Shown piece after piece: positions 16,429-22,987 of a DNA stretch of 64,000 bases. How positions within the stretch are numbered: position 1 is the stretch's first letter; every line of letters begins with the position of its first letter. The DNA is from a virus, in IMG/VR virus record IMGVR_UViG_3300031963_000042, positions 39,209-103,208 of that record. One strand, given 5' to 3'. A program made the translations under genes and the position numbers. The notes under the pieces were generated by a model. The model was not told the DNA's origin and ran no database searches. It worked only from the letters and a program-made list of their open reading frames with translations.

Positions 16429-16500
16429 CCCTCATTAGCAAACAGGTGTAGGCAGTAGACTTTTAATCTACGGGGGCAGGATCGATACCTGCATGGGGGA
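16429..16500 (+). tRNA. tRNA-Lys(TTT)
   Basis: Acceptor CCCTCAT/ATGGGGG, anticodon arm GTAGA-CTTTTAA-TCTAC. T-loop ATCGATA instead of TTCGANT, an atypical feature. Confidence 0.82.
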
Positions 16501-16511
16501 CAATAAAATAC

Positions 16512-16586
16512 AGGCTAATAACTCAGTTGGTTTAGAGTGCTTATTTTACACGTAAGTGGTCGCAAGTTCGAATCTTGCTTAGCCTA
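16512..16586 (+). tRNA. tRNA-Val(TAC)
   Basis: Acceptor AGGCTAA/TTAGCCT, anticodon arm CTTAT-TTTACAC-GTAAG, T-loop TTCGAAT. Confidence 0.9.
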
Positions 16587-16602
16587 CAAAAAATAATTTA
16601 AT

Positions 16603-16809
16603 ATGCAAAAATGTAAATATGATTCATGTTATAAGGGCTACTGTGGAGAACCGGTTGTTAAAGGTGAGGAATATTGCAAAGAGCATCTAGGTAAAAAATG
16701 CTGGAAATGCGATAAACAAGCAATAGGGGATTGCAATAAATTTGACGGTTCATATATATGTGGTTCTCCAATGTGTCAAGATCATAAACATGGTGATCAT
16801 AATATTTAA
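16603..16809 (+). CDS. Cys/His-rich zinc-binding mini-protein
   Basis: 68 aa with nine Cys and five His arranged as CxxxxC...C...C..H and C-W-K-C ... C ... C-x-x-D-H-x-H, compatible with two zinc sites as in AN1/B-box-like fingers. Lies within the tRNA array. Could bind protein or RNA; function unknown. Confidence 0.6.
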   Translation: MQKCKYDSCYKGYCGEPVVKGEEYCKEHLGKKCWKCDKQAIGDCNKFDGSYICGSPMCQDHKHGDHNI

Positions 16810-16816
16810 AAATTAA

Positions 16817-16848
16817 TTTGAATAATACAAAAAAAGGTTATACCTTTG
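16817..16848 (+). promoter_or_regulatory. Promoter before tRNA-Phe
   Basis: TTTG at 16817-16820, 20 bp, TACCTTTG at 16841-16848; tRNA-Phe begins 12 nt further. Confidence 0.75.
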
Positions 16849-16860
16849 CAGAGCAAACAA

Positions 16861-16933
16861 GGTGACTAAGCTAACTAGGTAGAAGCGTAAGTCTGAAAAA
16901 CTTAAGGAGCCGGTTCGATACCGGCAGTCACCA
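16861..16933 (+). tRNA. tRNA-Phe(GAA)
   Basis: Acceptor GGTGACT/AGTCACC, anticodon arm TAAGT-CTGAAAA-ACTTA, T-loop TTCGATA. Confidence 0.9.
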
Positions 16934-16946
16934 CTAAACAACAAAC

Positions 16947-17156
16947 ATGAAAAATAACCAAACAAACGAGCAATTGCTGTCAGAGATCGACAAAAAGTAC
17001 AAAGTACTGTATGAAACAGTATTTAGTATTCTTTCAGATACTGTTGCAGCTGATTACGAAGGTAAGGATGATGATGTGAATATTATGTTCAATATCAGAT
17101 CTCTTGTTGGTCAACTCTCTCTATACGAGAGATATTATCCTGAAATGTTGTTTTAA
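16947..17156 (+). CDS. Small acidic protein (69 aa)
   Basis: Lies between tRNA-Phe and tRNA-Ser and must share their transcript. Helical, charged (MKNNQTNEQLLSEIDKKY...), no known motif. Confidence 0.5.
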   Translation: MKNNQTNEQLLSEIDKKYKVLYETVFSILSDTVAADYEGKDDDVNIMFNIRSLVGQLSLYERYYPEMLF

Positions 17157-17158
17157 TT

Positions 17159-17245
17159 GGAAGAGGCCCGGCATGGACGAGGACACTGTCTTGAAAACAG
17201 CTGGTCGGTAACACCGATTCGTGAGTTCGATTCTCATCTCTTCCG
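17159..17245 (+). tRNA. tRNA-Ser(TGA)
   Basis: Class II; acceptor GGAAGAG/CTCTTCC, anticodon loop CTTGAAA on an ACTGT/ACAG stem, long variable arm, discriminator G as expected for Ser. Confidence 0.92.
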
Positions 17246-17314
17246 CTTGAGATATCTATTCTTTAGATAGATAAGTAGATTTAGAGTATTATTTAATTCT
17301 TTTTGTATTAAATC

Positions 17315-17365
17315 ACGTAAGGGGGGTAGTTTATTGTAATATTAGCCCTACCCCCCATTGCGTGC
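17315..17365 (+). ncRNA. Long-hairpin RNA candidate 2
   Basis: CACGTAA-GGGGGGTAG pairs with CTACCCCCC-A-TTGCGTG around an 18-nt loop. Sits between tRNA-Ser and tRNA-Arg without an ORF. Resembles candidate 1 in having six-base G/C clamps. Confidence 0.4.
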
Positions 17366-17374
17366 CAAAAAATT

Positions 17375-17447
17375 GCCCCGTAGTTTAACGGATTAGAATA
17401 TATCACTACGAATGATAAGGTCTGGGTTCGATTCCTGGTGGGGCAAC
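17375..17447 (+). tRNA. tRNA-Arg(ACG)
   Basis: Acceptor TGCCCCG/TGGGGCA, anticodon arm TATCA-CTACGAA-TGATA, T-loop TTCGATT. A34 would be edited to inosine by TadA. Confidence 0.9.
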
Positions 17448-17454
17448 ATCGAAG

Positions 17455-17539
17455 GAGAGTAAAATAAGGAGGTCCTTGTCGCCGTTTGCTAAACGGATGG
17501 TACCTTAACAGGTATGTGCATCATGCGCACTGCTCTCCG
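17455..17539 (+). ncRNA. Multi-hairpin RNA candidate with AGGAGGT
   Basis: GGAGAG pairs with CTCTCC to close ~73 nt that hold four short hairpins: AAGG/CCTT with the Shine-Dalgarno-like AGGAGGT, CCGTTT/AAACGG, TACC/GGTA and GTGC/GCAC. It lacks a T-arm, so it is not a normal tRNA. May be a decayed tRNA or a new structured RNA. Confidence 0.3.
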
Positions 17540-17551
17540 CTCACTAATATG

Positions 17552-17621
17552 GGCCAGATTCCGAAGGCAGGAGGCTTCACTTGCAATGAAGCTATTTGGG
17601 TTCGATTCCCACTGTGTCCAC
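17552..17621 (+). tRNA. tRNA-Ala(TGC), imperfect acceptor stem
   Basis: Anticodon arm GCTTCA-CTTGCAA-TGAAGC is perfect and the T-loop TTCGATT normal. The acceptor GGGCCAG/TGTGTCC pairs fully only at positions 1-4 and keeps the alanine identity pair G3-U70. Shorter and less regular than its neighbours; may be weakly functional. Confidence 0.65.
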
Positions 17622-17629
17622 ACAATACT

Positions 17630-17702
17630 GGGGTGTATATCAGATGGTAGATTTCTTGGTTTGGGACCAAGAGGCCGCCGGTTCGAGCCCGGCTACCCCA
17701 AC
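17630..17702 (+). tRNA. tRNA-Pro(TGG)
   Basis: Acceptor TGGGGTG/TACCCCA, anticodon arm CTTGG-TTTGGGA-CCAAG, T-loop TTCGAGC. Confidence 0.92.
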
Positions 17703-17711
17703 AATTTTAAT

Positions 17712-17784
17712 CGGTATATAGTTCAGTGGTAGAACACTTCTCTCATAAGGAAGATGTCATTGGTTCGATTCCATTTATACCGAC
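17712..17784 (+). tRNA. tRNA-Met(CAT) or tRNA-Ile2
   Basis: Acceptor TCGGTAT/ATACCGA, anticodon arm CTTCT-CTCATAA-GGAAG. A paired first position excludes initiator tRNA. CAT could be lysidine-modified to read AUA. Confidence 0.88.
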
Positions 17785-17800
17785 AATAATCCAACAATAT

Positions 17801-17874
17801 TGGCATGTATTTCAGCTGGTTAGAATATCTCTCTGATAAGGAGAAGGTCGCCGGTTCAAGTCCGGCCATGCCAA
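17801..17874 (+). tRNA. tRNA-Ile(GAT)
   Basis: Acceptor TGGCATG/CATGCCA, anticodon arm TCTCT-CTGATAA-GGAGA, T-loop TTCAAGT. Confidence 0.92.
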
Positions 17875-17888
17875 CATAAAATTTTTAT

Positions 17889-17959
17889 GGCCTGATGTCA
17901 GAGTGTTTATGTGAACGATTGCAAACCGTTCTAGGTTGGTTAGATTCCAACTCAGGCCT
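17889..17959 (+). tRNA. tRNA-Cys(GCA)
   Basis: Acceptor GGCCTGA/TCAGGCC, anticodon loop TTGCAAA with an A-C mismatch closing it. The T-loop is TTAGATT, replacing the near-invariant C56 by A. Possibly compromised. Confidence 0.8.
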
Positions 17960-17968
17960 CAATTTAAC

Positions 17969-18042
17969 GTGCTCGTGGTGTTAATGGAATAGCATGGTAG
18001 TCTCCAAAACTATTGGTCTTGGTTCGAATCCAAGCGGGTGCG
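17969..18042 (+). tRNA. tRNA-Trp(CCA)
   Basis: Acceptor GTGCTCG/CGGGTGC with wobble pairs, anticodon arm GTAGT-CTCCAAA-ACTAT, discriminator G. Confidence 0.9.
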
Positions 18043-18051
18043 CAATTAGAA

Positions 18052-18134
18052 TGGTAGGTAGCCTAGTGGCCTAAGGCAATTGACTGTTAATCAATCGAGG
18101 AAACTCATCGAGGGTTCGAATCCCTCCCTACCAG
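18052..18134 (+). tRNA. tRNA-Asn(GTT) with long variable arm
   Basis: Acceptor TGGTAGG/CCTACCA, anticodon arm ATTGA-CTGTTAA-TCAAT, discriminator G. The variable region is 14 nt with GAG/CTC stem, a class II feature not expected for Asn. Confidence 0.85.
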
Positions 18135-18146
18135 CAACAACTACAT

Positions 18147-18231
18147 TCCGATGTCGCATAGCGGTTGATTGCACCTGACTTGTAATCAGGCCCTCTCACG
18201 AGGCACGCCAGTTCGAATCTGGCCATCGGAT
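18147..18231 (+). tRNA. tRNA-Thr(TGT) with long variable arm
   Basis: Acceptor TCCGATG/CATCGGA, anticodon arm CCTGA-CTTGTAA-TCAGG. Variable region includes CCTC-TCAC-GAGG, again class II-like and unexpected for Thr. Confidence 0.85.
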
Positions 18232-18243
18232 CTTAATTAACAT

Positions 18244-18316
18244 GGTCTATTGGTGTTAATGGCTAACATACTGCACTGTCTATGCTGAGCTCTCGGTTCG
18301 AATCCGTGATAGACCG
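18244..18316 (+). tRNA. tRNA-Asp(GTC)
   Basis: Acceptor GGTCTAT/ATAGACC, anticodon loop CTGTCTA, discriminator G; one T-T mismatch in the anticodon stem. Confidence 0.87.
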
Positions 18317-18328
18317 CTTAATAATACT

Positions 18329-18399
18329 GCGGATATAGTATAGTGGTATTACACTAGATTGCCAATCTAGTGACGTCAGTTCGATTCTGGTTATCCGCA
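18329..18399 (+). tRNA. tRNA-Gly(GCC)
   Basis: Acceptor GCGGATA/TATCCGC, anticodon arm CTAGA-TTGCCAA-TCTAG. Confidence 0.92.
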
Positions 18400-18410
18400 C
18401 ATAATAAATT

Positions 18411-18481
18411 GCGGATATCGTATAGTGGTAATATACTAGTCTTCCAAACTAATGCTGCCAGTTCGATTCTGGCTATCCGCA
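18411..18481 (+). tRNA. tRNA-Gly(TCC)
   Basis: Acceptor GCGGATA/TATCCGC identical to the preceding tRNA-Gly, anticodon loop CTTCCAA; a duplicate with changed anticodon. Confidence 0.9.
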
Positions 18482-18503
18482 CACAAAAATAATCTAATTA
18501 ACT

Positions 18504-18731
18504 ATGTCTAATATATCAAACAAAGGCCCATATACTAATTTTACAGAGTATTATCCTAATTATCCTCCTAACAATAATTATATACCCTTAGGTTGGCAAT
18601 GTCCGATATGTAAAACAGTTTATTCTCCTAATGTTTTATCATGCCACAAGCATGAAGATATTCAAAAAAATATAACATCATCTAGTACAGATACTGTTAA
18701 GGTAAATGATCATGAAAAACGTATTCTATAA
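18504..18731 (+). CDS. Small zinc-ribbon-like protein
   Basis: 75 aa. A Tyr/Pro/Asn-rich N-terminus (YYPNYPPNNNY) precedes W-Q-C-P-I-C-K-T-V-Y-S-P-N-V-L-S-C, a CPxC...C-x-H zinc-ribbon-like motif. Function unknown. Confidence 0.6.
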   Translation: MSNISNKGPYTNFTEYYPNYPPNNNYIPLGWQCPICKTVYSPNVLSCHKHEDIQKNITSSSTDTVKVNDHEKRIL

Positions 18732-18742
18732 TATAATAAATT

Positions 18743-18916
18743 ATGTATTACCTAATACTGTTATTCCCAATACTAATATTTGTTTTGGTTTTAATAGCAA
18801 TATGTTTTTATTTGGCATATTTGTATATAGCATTTACTTTGTTTTTTAATATAATTTTTGGTTTTATTTTTTTTATTTATATTGTTATAAAGCTTTTCTA
18901 TTTGGCAAAAAAGTAA
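18743..18916 (+). CDS. 57-aa double-membrane-spanning peptide
   Basis: Almost entirely hydrophobic: MYYLILLFPILIFVL..., a second helix of Phe/Ile and a final KLFYLAKK. Follows the zinc-ribbon gene by 11 nt. Size and layout suit a small membrane effector or accessory holin. Confidence 0.5.
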   Translation: MYYLILLFPILIFVLVLIAICFYLAYLYIAFTLFFNIIFGFIFFIYIVIKLFYLAKK

Positions 18917-18924
18917 TATCTTTG
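18917..18924 (+). promoter_or_regulatory. -7 box before tRNA-Leu(TAA)
   Basis: TATCTTTG overlapping the upstream stop codon, 11 nt before the tRNA. The upstream -33 box is poor (TTTT). Confidence 0.5.
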
Positions 18925-18935
18925 TATCACAAACT

Positions 18936-19019
18936 GGCCCGGTGGTGGAACAGGTAGACACGAGGGACTTAAAATCCCTTGGCCTTGCGGTCGTGCGGGT
19001 TCGATTCCCGTCTGGGCTA
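18936..19019 (+). tRNA. tRNA-Leu(TAA)
   Basis: Class II; acceptor GGCCCGG/CTGGGCT, anticodon arm AGGGA-CTTAAAA-TCCCT, T-loop TTCGATT. Confidence 0.92.
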
Positions 19020-19026
19020 CAATTTT

Positions 19027-19082
19027 GAGCCTCTTTGATATATTTATTGTTATTATGGACAATAGATTAATCAAAGAGGCTC
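19027..19082 (+). promoter_or_regulatory. Start-codon-enclosing hairpin
   Basis: GAGCCTCTTTGAT (19027-19039) is the exact reverse complement of ATCAAAGAGGCTC (19070-19082). The 30-nt loop contains the ATG at 19055. The right arm encodes the conserved L-I-K-E-A tag. Could control translation of the first metallopeptidase paralogue or terminate the tRNA transcript. Confidence 0.5.
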
Positions 19083-20242
19083 TTGGCGTTAGGCCTGAGT
19101 TGCTTGAAATTGCCAAGCAACTATATGCGGATATACTCTCAACTTTGAGTATACTTGATCCATCGACTAGTATCTTTTTTTTAGATAAAAAAGCATTTTT
19201 TTTAAACTTAAAAAACAATATTTTTTCTCTAAAAAAACTAAGTATTGGTTTTTCAATTAACCAAATAGGTTATAATCGCCTTGATATAATCAATTTTCAA
19301 ACTCAGATTCCAGGATCATTAGTAAATGATAGAATTATTTACTCCGATGGCTATAATAGTTATATCCTAATAAGGATAAACGCAGCTAGATATATGAGAG
19401 TATATGACCTCATGCATCATTTTAAGGAAGAAAAGGCGTTAATTGTTTCATCGTTATCTCACGAATTAAAACATTTTTTTGACTATTTAATTCAGAAATC
19501 AACTAAAACATCAAATGCTTATAAAGCAGAGGTTTATCGTCAATTATCTAGTGAGGAAAACAGAGTTAGTCAAATTATTAGTAATGGATGGTATCTCACG
19601 TCCATTAACGAACTCATAGTTGCACCAACTCATTTATATGCCGAACTGAGGTCTATGAATGTAACAAAGAAAACATTTTTAGAAGATTTAAAAAATAGTG
19701 ATGTAATAAAAAAATATCAAAATATCGCCAAGGATTTTTATTATGACCAAATTTATAGAAGAATTTTTGTCAGAATATCGGCAAGTATGGGGGATTCAGA
19801 TTTTAAGAATTCTACTTTCGATGAAAGTAAAAAATATGTTGAGGGAGGGATTACAAATCTTAACGAGTTGATTTCATTTGCTACCGAACTAACATTTTAT
19901 GAAGCCAGAAAAAATTTTTACAAATCAATATTAAATCAAATACTTAGCAATAATTCTAAGAATAATTTACCATTAGCTAATTTAACGCAAGAAAATATTG
20001 ACGATCCTAAAGCGTTATTATCATATCATAATATTTCTAAGACTGATTATTATTCAGAACCTGAATTTTCCTTGAAAGATTCCCCAGGCAAAAACAAACT
20101 TTTTTTTACACGTGAAATTAATAAAATAAGAGAGAGAGCAAATAATATTTTAATAAAGTTGTATAAAATATATTCATTATTGCCTGATCGTAAACCCCCT
20201 AATGTTAGCGGGAGTTATAAAAAGAAAATAAAAAATAATTAA
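19055..20242 (+). CDS. Tagged HExxH metallopeptidase-like protein, paralogue 1
   Basis: 395 aa from the ATG at 19055, which gives the same N-terminus as both paralogues (x-N-[RK]-L-I-K-E-A-L-G-V-R). H136-E-L-K-H140 is a zincin motif; a conserved S-I-N-E-L-x-V-x-P-T-x-L-Y-A-E-L segment ~50 residues later may supply the third zinc ligand. I-K-E at residues 6-8 is a candidate prohead-protease site. All three paralogues end in a similar helix (K-I-Y-S-L-L-P-D-R). Probably a packaged protease; substrate unknown. A hairpin covers the start. Confidence 0.65.
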   Translation: MDNRLIKEALGVRPELLEIAKQLYADILSTLSILDPSTSIFFLDKKAFFLNLKNNIFSLKKLSIGFSINQIGYNRLDIINFQTQIPGSLVNDRIIYSDGYNSYILIRINAARYMRVYDLMHHFKEEKALIVSSLSHELKHFFDYLIQKSTKTSNAYKAEVYRQLSSEENRVSQIISNGWYLTSINELIVAPTHLYAELRSMNVTKKTFLEDLKNSDVIKKYQNIAKDFYYDQIYRRIFVRISASMGDSDFKNSTFDESKKYVEGGITNLNELISFATELTFYEARKNFYKSILNQILSNNSKNNLPLANLTQENIDDPKALLSYHNISKTDYYSEPEFSLKDSPGKNKLFFTREINKIRERANNILIKLYKIYSLLPDRKPPNVSGSYKKKIKNN

Positions 20243-20258
20243 TTATATAGTGACTAAG

Positions 20259-20267
20259 ATATTTATT
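20259..20267 (+). promoter_or_regulatory. ATATTTATT element before paralogue 2
   Basis: Ends 4 nt before the ATG at 20272. If this is a -10 element the message would be leaderless. Confidence 0.35.
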
Positions 20268-20271
20268 CTTT

Positions 20272-21447
20272 ATGAAGAATAAATTAATCAAAGAGGCTCT
20301 TGGCGTTAGGCCTGAATTATTTAAATTAGCACAGATCGTTTATACGGAAGTGCTCTCTTATTTGAGAGCTAATAAAGATATACTGATAGGTAAGAATCCG
20401 GAACATTCAATCAATGTTAAAATTGGTAATTTTCCTTTGATGTTAGCTTTTAAAGATAAAGCAGAATTCATTTTAGATTATATTAAAGAAATTGAAGTCG
20501 AACTTAGGTTCATCTATACTAAAGATGAGAGCCCTGAAATAAAAACCGCAGCATTTAGTATTCCGTATGTTAGTGTACGTGATTATTATATTTCTAAACA
20601 TAAGGCTAAGCCTGTTATTGAATTTAGAGTAACAGGTAAAAAAAATATAAAATTTTCACAGATAGCAGATTTTTTAGTTGAAAAAGAGCCTAAAATAATT
20701 ACTCTATTAGCCCACGAGCTAAAGCATATGTATGATGCTTTAATTGGTCATAAAAGATATCCTGCCAATGATGTAAGTTATGCTGCTAGTGTTAAACCAG
20801 TATTTAATAAAGACATTATTGAATATGGTAAAAAAATAGCTGAAGCTGCGTATTACACAAGTATCGTAGAGTTACACATTAGAGCTACTGAGATTTATGC
20901 TTATTTAATGTCAAGATCAATCACTAAAAAAGAATTTTTAAATGAATTAAGCGAATTATCAATCATATTGAGATATAAAGGGTATATAAAAACTTTTGAT
21001 TATGATTTATTCATTGCTCAAATCTTTCAAGATTTGGCAAAATCTAACAATAATAGATCTTTATATCATATGACCGAAAAAGTATTTAACGTTAAAAATC
21101 CTAGCATAGATACAGTGAAATATGTTGGAGTTGAATACATATTATATTTAATTCGGAAAGATTACTTTAAAAATGTGTCAAATATTAGTAAAAATATATT
21201 TCCTTTTTATAATTTTATTTCTTTCTGGAAAAAATTTGGCTTTTTTAAAAAAGAGCAAAATGTCAATCCTAAAGATATTATTAATAAATTAAGTGTTGGC
21301 AATTATTATAACGAACCTAAATTTACTAAAGAAAGTATAAAGAGAAACAGTTTTTTTTTCAAAAAAATGTTTAAAACGATAAGATACAGATCTCATAATA
21401 TTTTAAGAAAATTGTATAAAGTTTACTCATTATTACCTGACAGGTAA
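20272..21447 (+). CDS. Tagged HExxH metallopeptidase-like protein, paralogue 2
   Basis: 391 aa. Same architecture as its neighbours: MKNKLIKEALGVR tag, A-H-E-L-K-H-M-Y-D zinc motif near residue 145, S-I-V-E-L-x-I-R-A-T-E-I-Y-A-Y-L, and the terminal Y-S-L-L-P-D-R. Most divergent of the three in the N-terminal beta region. The first ~35 bp after the start are almost identical to paralogue 1 while the rest has diverged, suggesting selection on the tag. ATATTTATT ends 4 nt before the ATG. Confidence 0.65.
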   Translation: MKNKLIKEALGVRPELFKLAQIVYTEVLSYLRANKDILIGKNPEHSINVKIGNFPLMLAFKDKAEFILDYIKEIEVELRFIYTKDESPEIKTAAFSIPYVSVRDYYISKHKAKPVIEFRVTGKKNIKFSQIADFLVEKEPKIITLLAHELKHMYDALIGHKRYPANDVSYAASVKPVFNKDIIEYGKKIAEAAYYTSIVELHIRATEIYAYLMSRSITKKEFLNELSELSIILRYKGYIKTFDYDLFIAQIFQDLAKSNNNRSLYHMTEKVFNVKNPSIDTVKYVGVEYILYLIRKDYFKNVSNISKNIFPFYNFISFWKKFGFFKKEQNVNPKDIINKLSVGNYYNEPKFTKESIKRNSFFFKKMFKTIRYRSHNILRKLYKVYSLLPDR

Positions 21448-21500
21448 CAGCCTTTTTATAGCTTCCGCTATAAAAAAAAGGTGATTTTTAATTATATAGC

Positions 21501-21509
21501 ATATTTATT
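21501..21509 (+). promoter_or_regulatory. ATATTTATT element before paralogue 3
   Basis: Ends 4 nt before the ATG at 21514, same spacing as paralogue 2. Confidence 0.35.
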
Positions 21510-21513
21510 TGTT

Positions 21514-22713
21514 ATGAAAAACAAATTAATCAAAGAGGCTCTAGGCGTTAGAGAAGAATTGTTTAATGCCGCAAAATTAATTTATTCTGAAATAATTCAG
21601 AAATTAAACCTAATTGGCTTACATAAAAATGTAACCGAATTAGAAAATTCGGTATTAAGATTAGATTTAAAATCTAATATTAATTATCTACAAAAAATAG
21701 ATGTTTATTTTGATATAAAATATCATGATAAAGATACTATAGATATCATTGGTCTTGTTGCTCGAATGTCGACATCACTTAAAAATGATAGAGTTCACTA
21801 TTCAACTAGTGATACAGCAAATTTAGTAATAGAATTAGAGTCTAATCGCAGCAAAGAAATTGATGATGTTGTCAAAAATTTACAAACCAATTCAAATTTA
21901 TATGTACCATCAATAGCTCACGAATTAAAACATTTTTTTGATAATACAACTGAAAGATCAAATAATCTTAAAAGACGATTAAAATATAAAGCTTATCTTG
22001 ATTTAAGTAATAACTCTAACACAATTACTCAAATTGTTGCTGATGCTTGGTATCGTACATCTATTGATGAATTGTTAGTAATTCCAACCGAAATATATTC
22101 AGAATTAAAGTATATGAATATAACAAAAAAAAATTTTTTAGATGCATTAAAAAATTCTAAATATATTGTTATATATAAAGACTATATCGATAATCTTTAC
22201 TACGATAAAATATATAACACAACACTTAAACAAGTCCTGGAATCTTTTGAAGAAGACCCACAGACTAAATATCAAGTGTTTGAGCGTAGCAAAAAATATG
22301 TAGATCAAGGGATATCTAATAACTATACTTTAGCCTTATTTTTAACAGAACTCTTATTCTATAGAACCAGAGCTTCGTTTTATGATGAAATACGAAATGG
22401 AATAATTAGAAAGTATGAGCCGTTAGATCCTATACGTGATATTGCGTTTATGCTTGGGATGATCTCAAGAAGAGATATTACTGACCCTAAAGCATTATTA
22501 CTATATAATAAGATGTCCAAAAATAATTATTACGCTGAACCAGAGTTTTCGTTTAAAGATTCACCAACGAGAAATGAGATATTTTTTGAACGTGAATTTA
22601 AAAAAATAAGGCGTAAATCGGCTAATATTCTAAAAAAGATATATAAAATATACTCATTGCTACCTAATAGGATCCCACCTCGTGTTAGTGGAAGTTATAA
22701 AAAAAAGGGTTAA
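21514..22713 (+). CDS. Tagged HExxH metallopeptidase-like protein, paralogue 3
   Basis: 399 aa; the upstream in-frame start at 21481 is rejected because the ATG at 21514 restores the shared MKNKLIKEALGVR tag. A-H-E-L-K-H-F-F-D at about residue 140; S-I-D-E-L-L-V-I-P-T-E-I-Y-S-E-L further on. Closest to paralogue 1 in its C-terminal half (D-P-K-A-L-L-x-Y-x-x-x-S-K ... Y-x-E-P-E-F-S). Tandem duplication followed by divergence. Confidence 0.65.
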   Translation: MKNKLIKEALGVREELFNAAKLIYSEIIQKLNLIGLHKNVTELENSVLRLDLKSNINYLQKIDVYFDIKYHDKDTIDIIGLVARMSTSLKNDRVHYSTSDTANLVIELESNRSKEIDDVVKNLQTNSNLYVPSIAHELKHFFDNTTERSNNLKRRLKYKAYLDLSNNSNTITQIVADAWYRTSIDELLVIPTEIYSELKYMNITKKNFLDALKNSKYIVIYKDYIDNLYYDKIYNTTLKQVLESFEEDPQTKYQVFERSKKYVDQGISNNYTLALFLTELLFYRTRASFYDEIRNGIIRKYEPLDPIRDIAFMLGMISRRDITDPKALLLYNKMSKNNYYAEPEFSFKDSPTRNEIFFEREFKKIRRKSANILKKIYKIYSLLPNRIPPRVSGSYKKKG

Positions 22714-22729
22714 ATAATATGTAAACACA

Positions 22730-22761
22730 TTTGATTGTCTGGAATAAAGATCTTACCTTTG
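22730..22761 (+). promoter_or_regulatory. Promoter before tRNA-Leu(TAG)
   Basis: TTTG at 22730-22733, 20 bp, TACCTTTG at 22754-22761; tRNA begins 11 nt later. Confidence 0.75.
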
Positions 22762-22772
22762 TAGTGCAAAAC

Positions 22773-22854
22773 AGCCGGGTGGTGAAATTGGTAGACACGA
22801 AAGACTTAGAATCTTTTGGCTTATGTCATGCGGGTTCGATTCCCGTCCCGGCTA
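22773..22854 (+). tRNA. tRNA-Leu(TAG)
   Basis: Class II; acceptor AGCCGGG/CCCGGCT, anticodon arm AAAGA-CTTAGAA-TCTTT, T-loop TTCGATT. Confidence 0.92.
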
Positions 22855-22863
22855 CACATACAA

Positions 22864-22937
22864 TGGCCCGTAGCTCAGCAGGTTAGAGCGTCTGACTCAT
22901 AATCAGAGGGTCGCAGGTTCAAATCCTGTCGGGCCAA
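22864..22937 (+). tRNA. tRNA-Met(CAT), second copy
   Basis: Acceptor TGGCCCG/CGGGCCA, anticodon arm TCTGA-CTCATAA-TCAGA, T-loop TTCAAAT. One of the two CAT tRNAs may be the AUA-reading Ile2. Confidence 0.9.
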
Positions 22938-22960
22938 CTATAATAAATTGACTTTTCAAT

Positions 22961-22969
22961 ATATTTATT
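22961..22969 (+). promoter_or_regulatory. ATATTTATT element before J-domain gene
   Basis: Ends 18 nt before the ATG at 22988. Confidence 0.4.
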
Positions 22970-22987
22970 AGTTATTATATAAATGAT

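Noticed and set aside
17514-17732. Open frame across tRNA-Ala and tRNA-Pro
   Set aside because: It overlaps two tRNA genes on the same strand and has no promoter-linked start or coding-like composition.
17712-17784. Initiator tRNA-fMet
   Set aside because: The 1-72 position is a normal T-A pair and the anticodon stem lacks the three G-C pairs of initiators; elongator Met or Ile2 is more likely.
18898-19218. Minus-strand frame over tRNA-Leu(TAA) and the start of the first metallopeptidase
   Set aside because: Antisense to a tRNA and a well-supported gene; its sequence is the typical translation of a tRNA complement.
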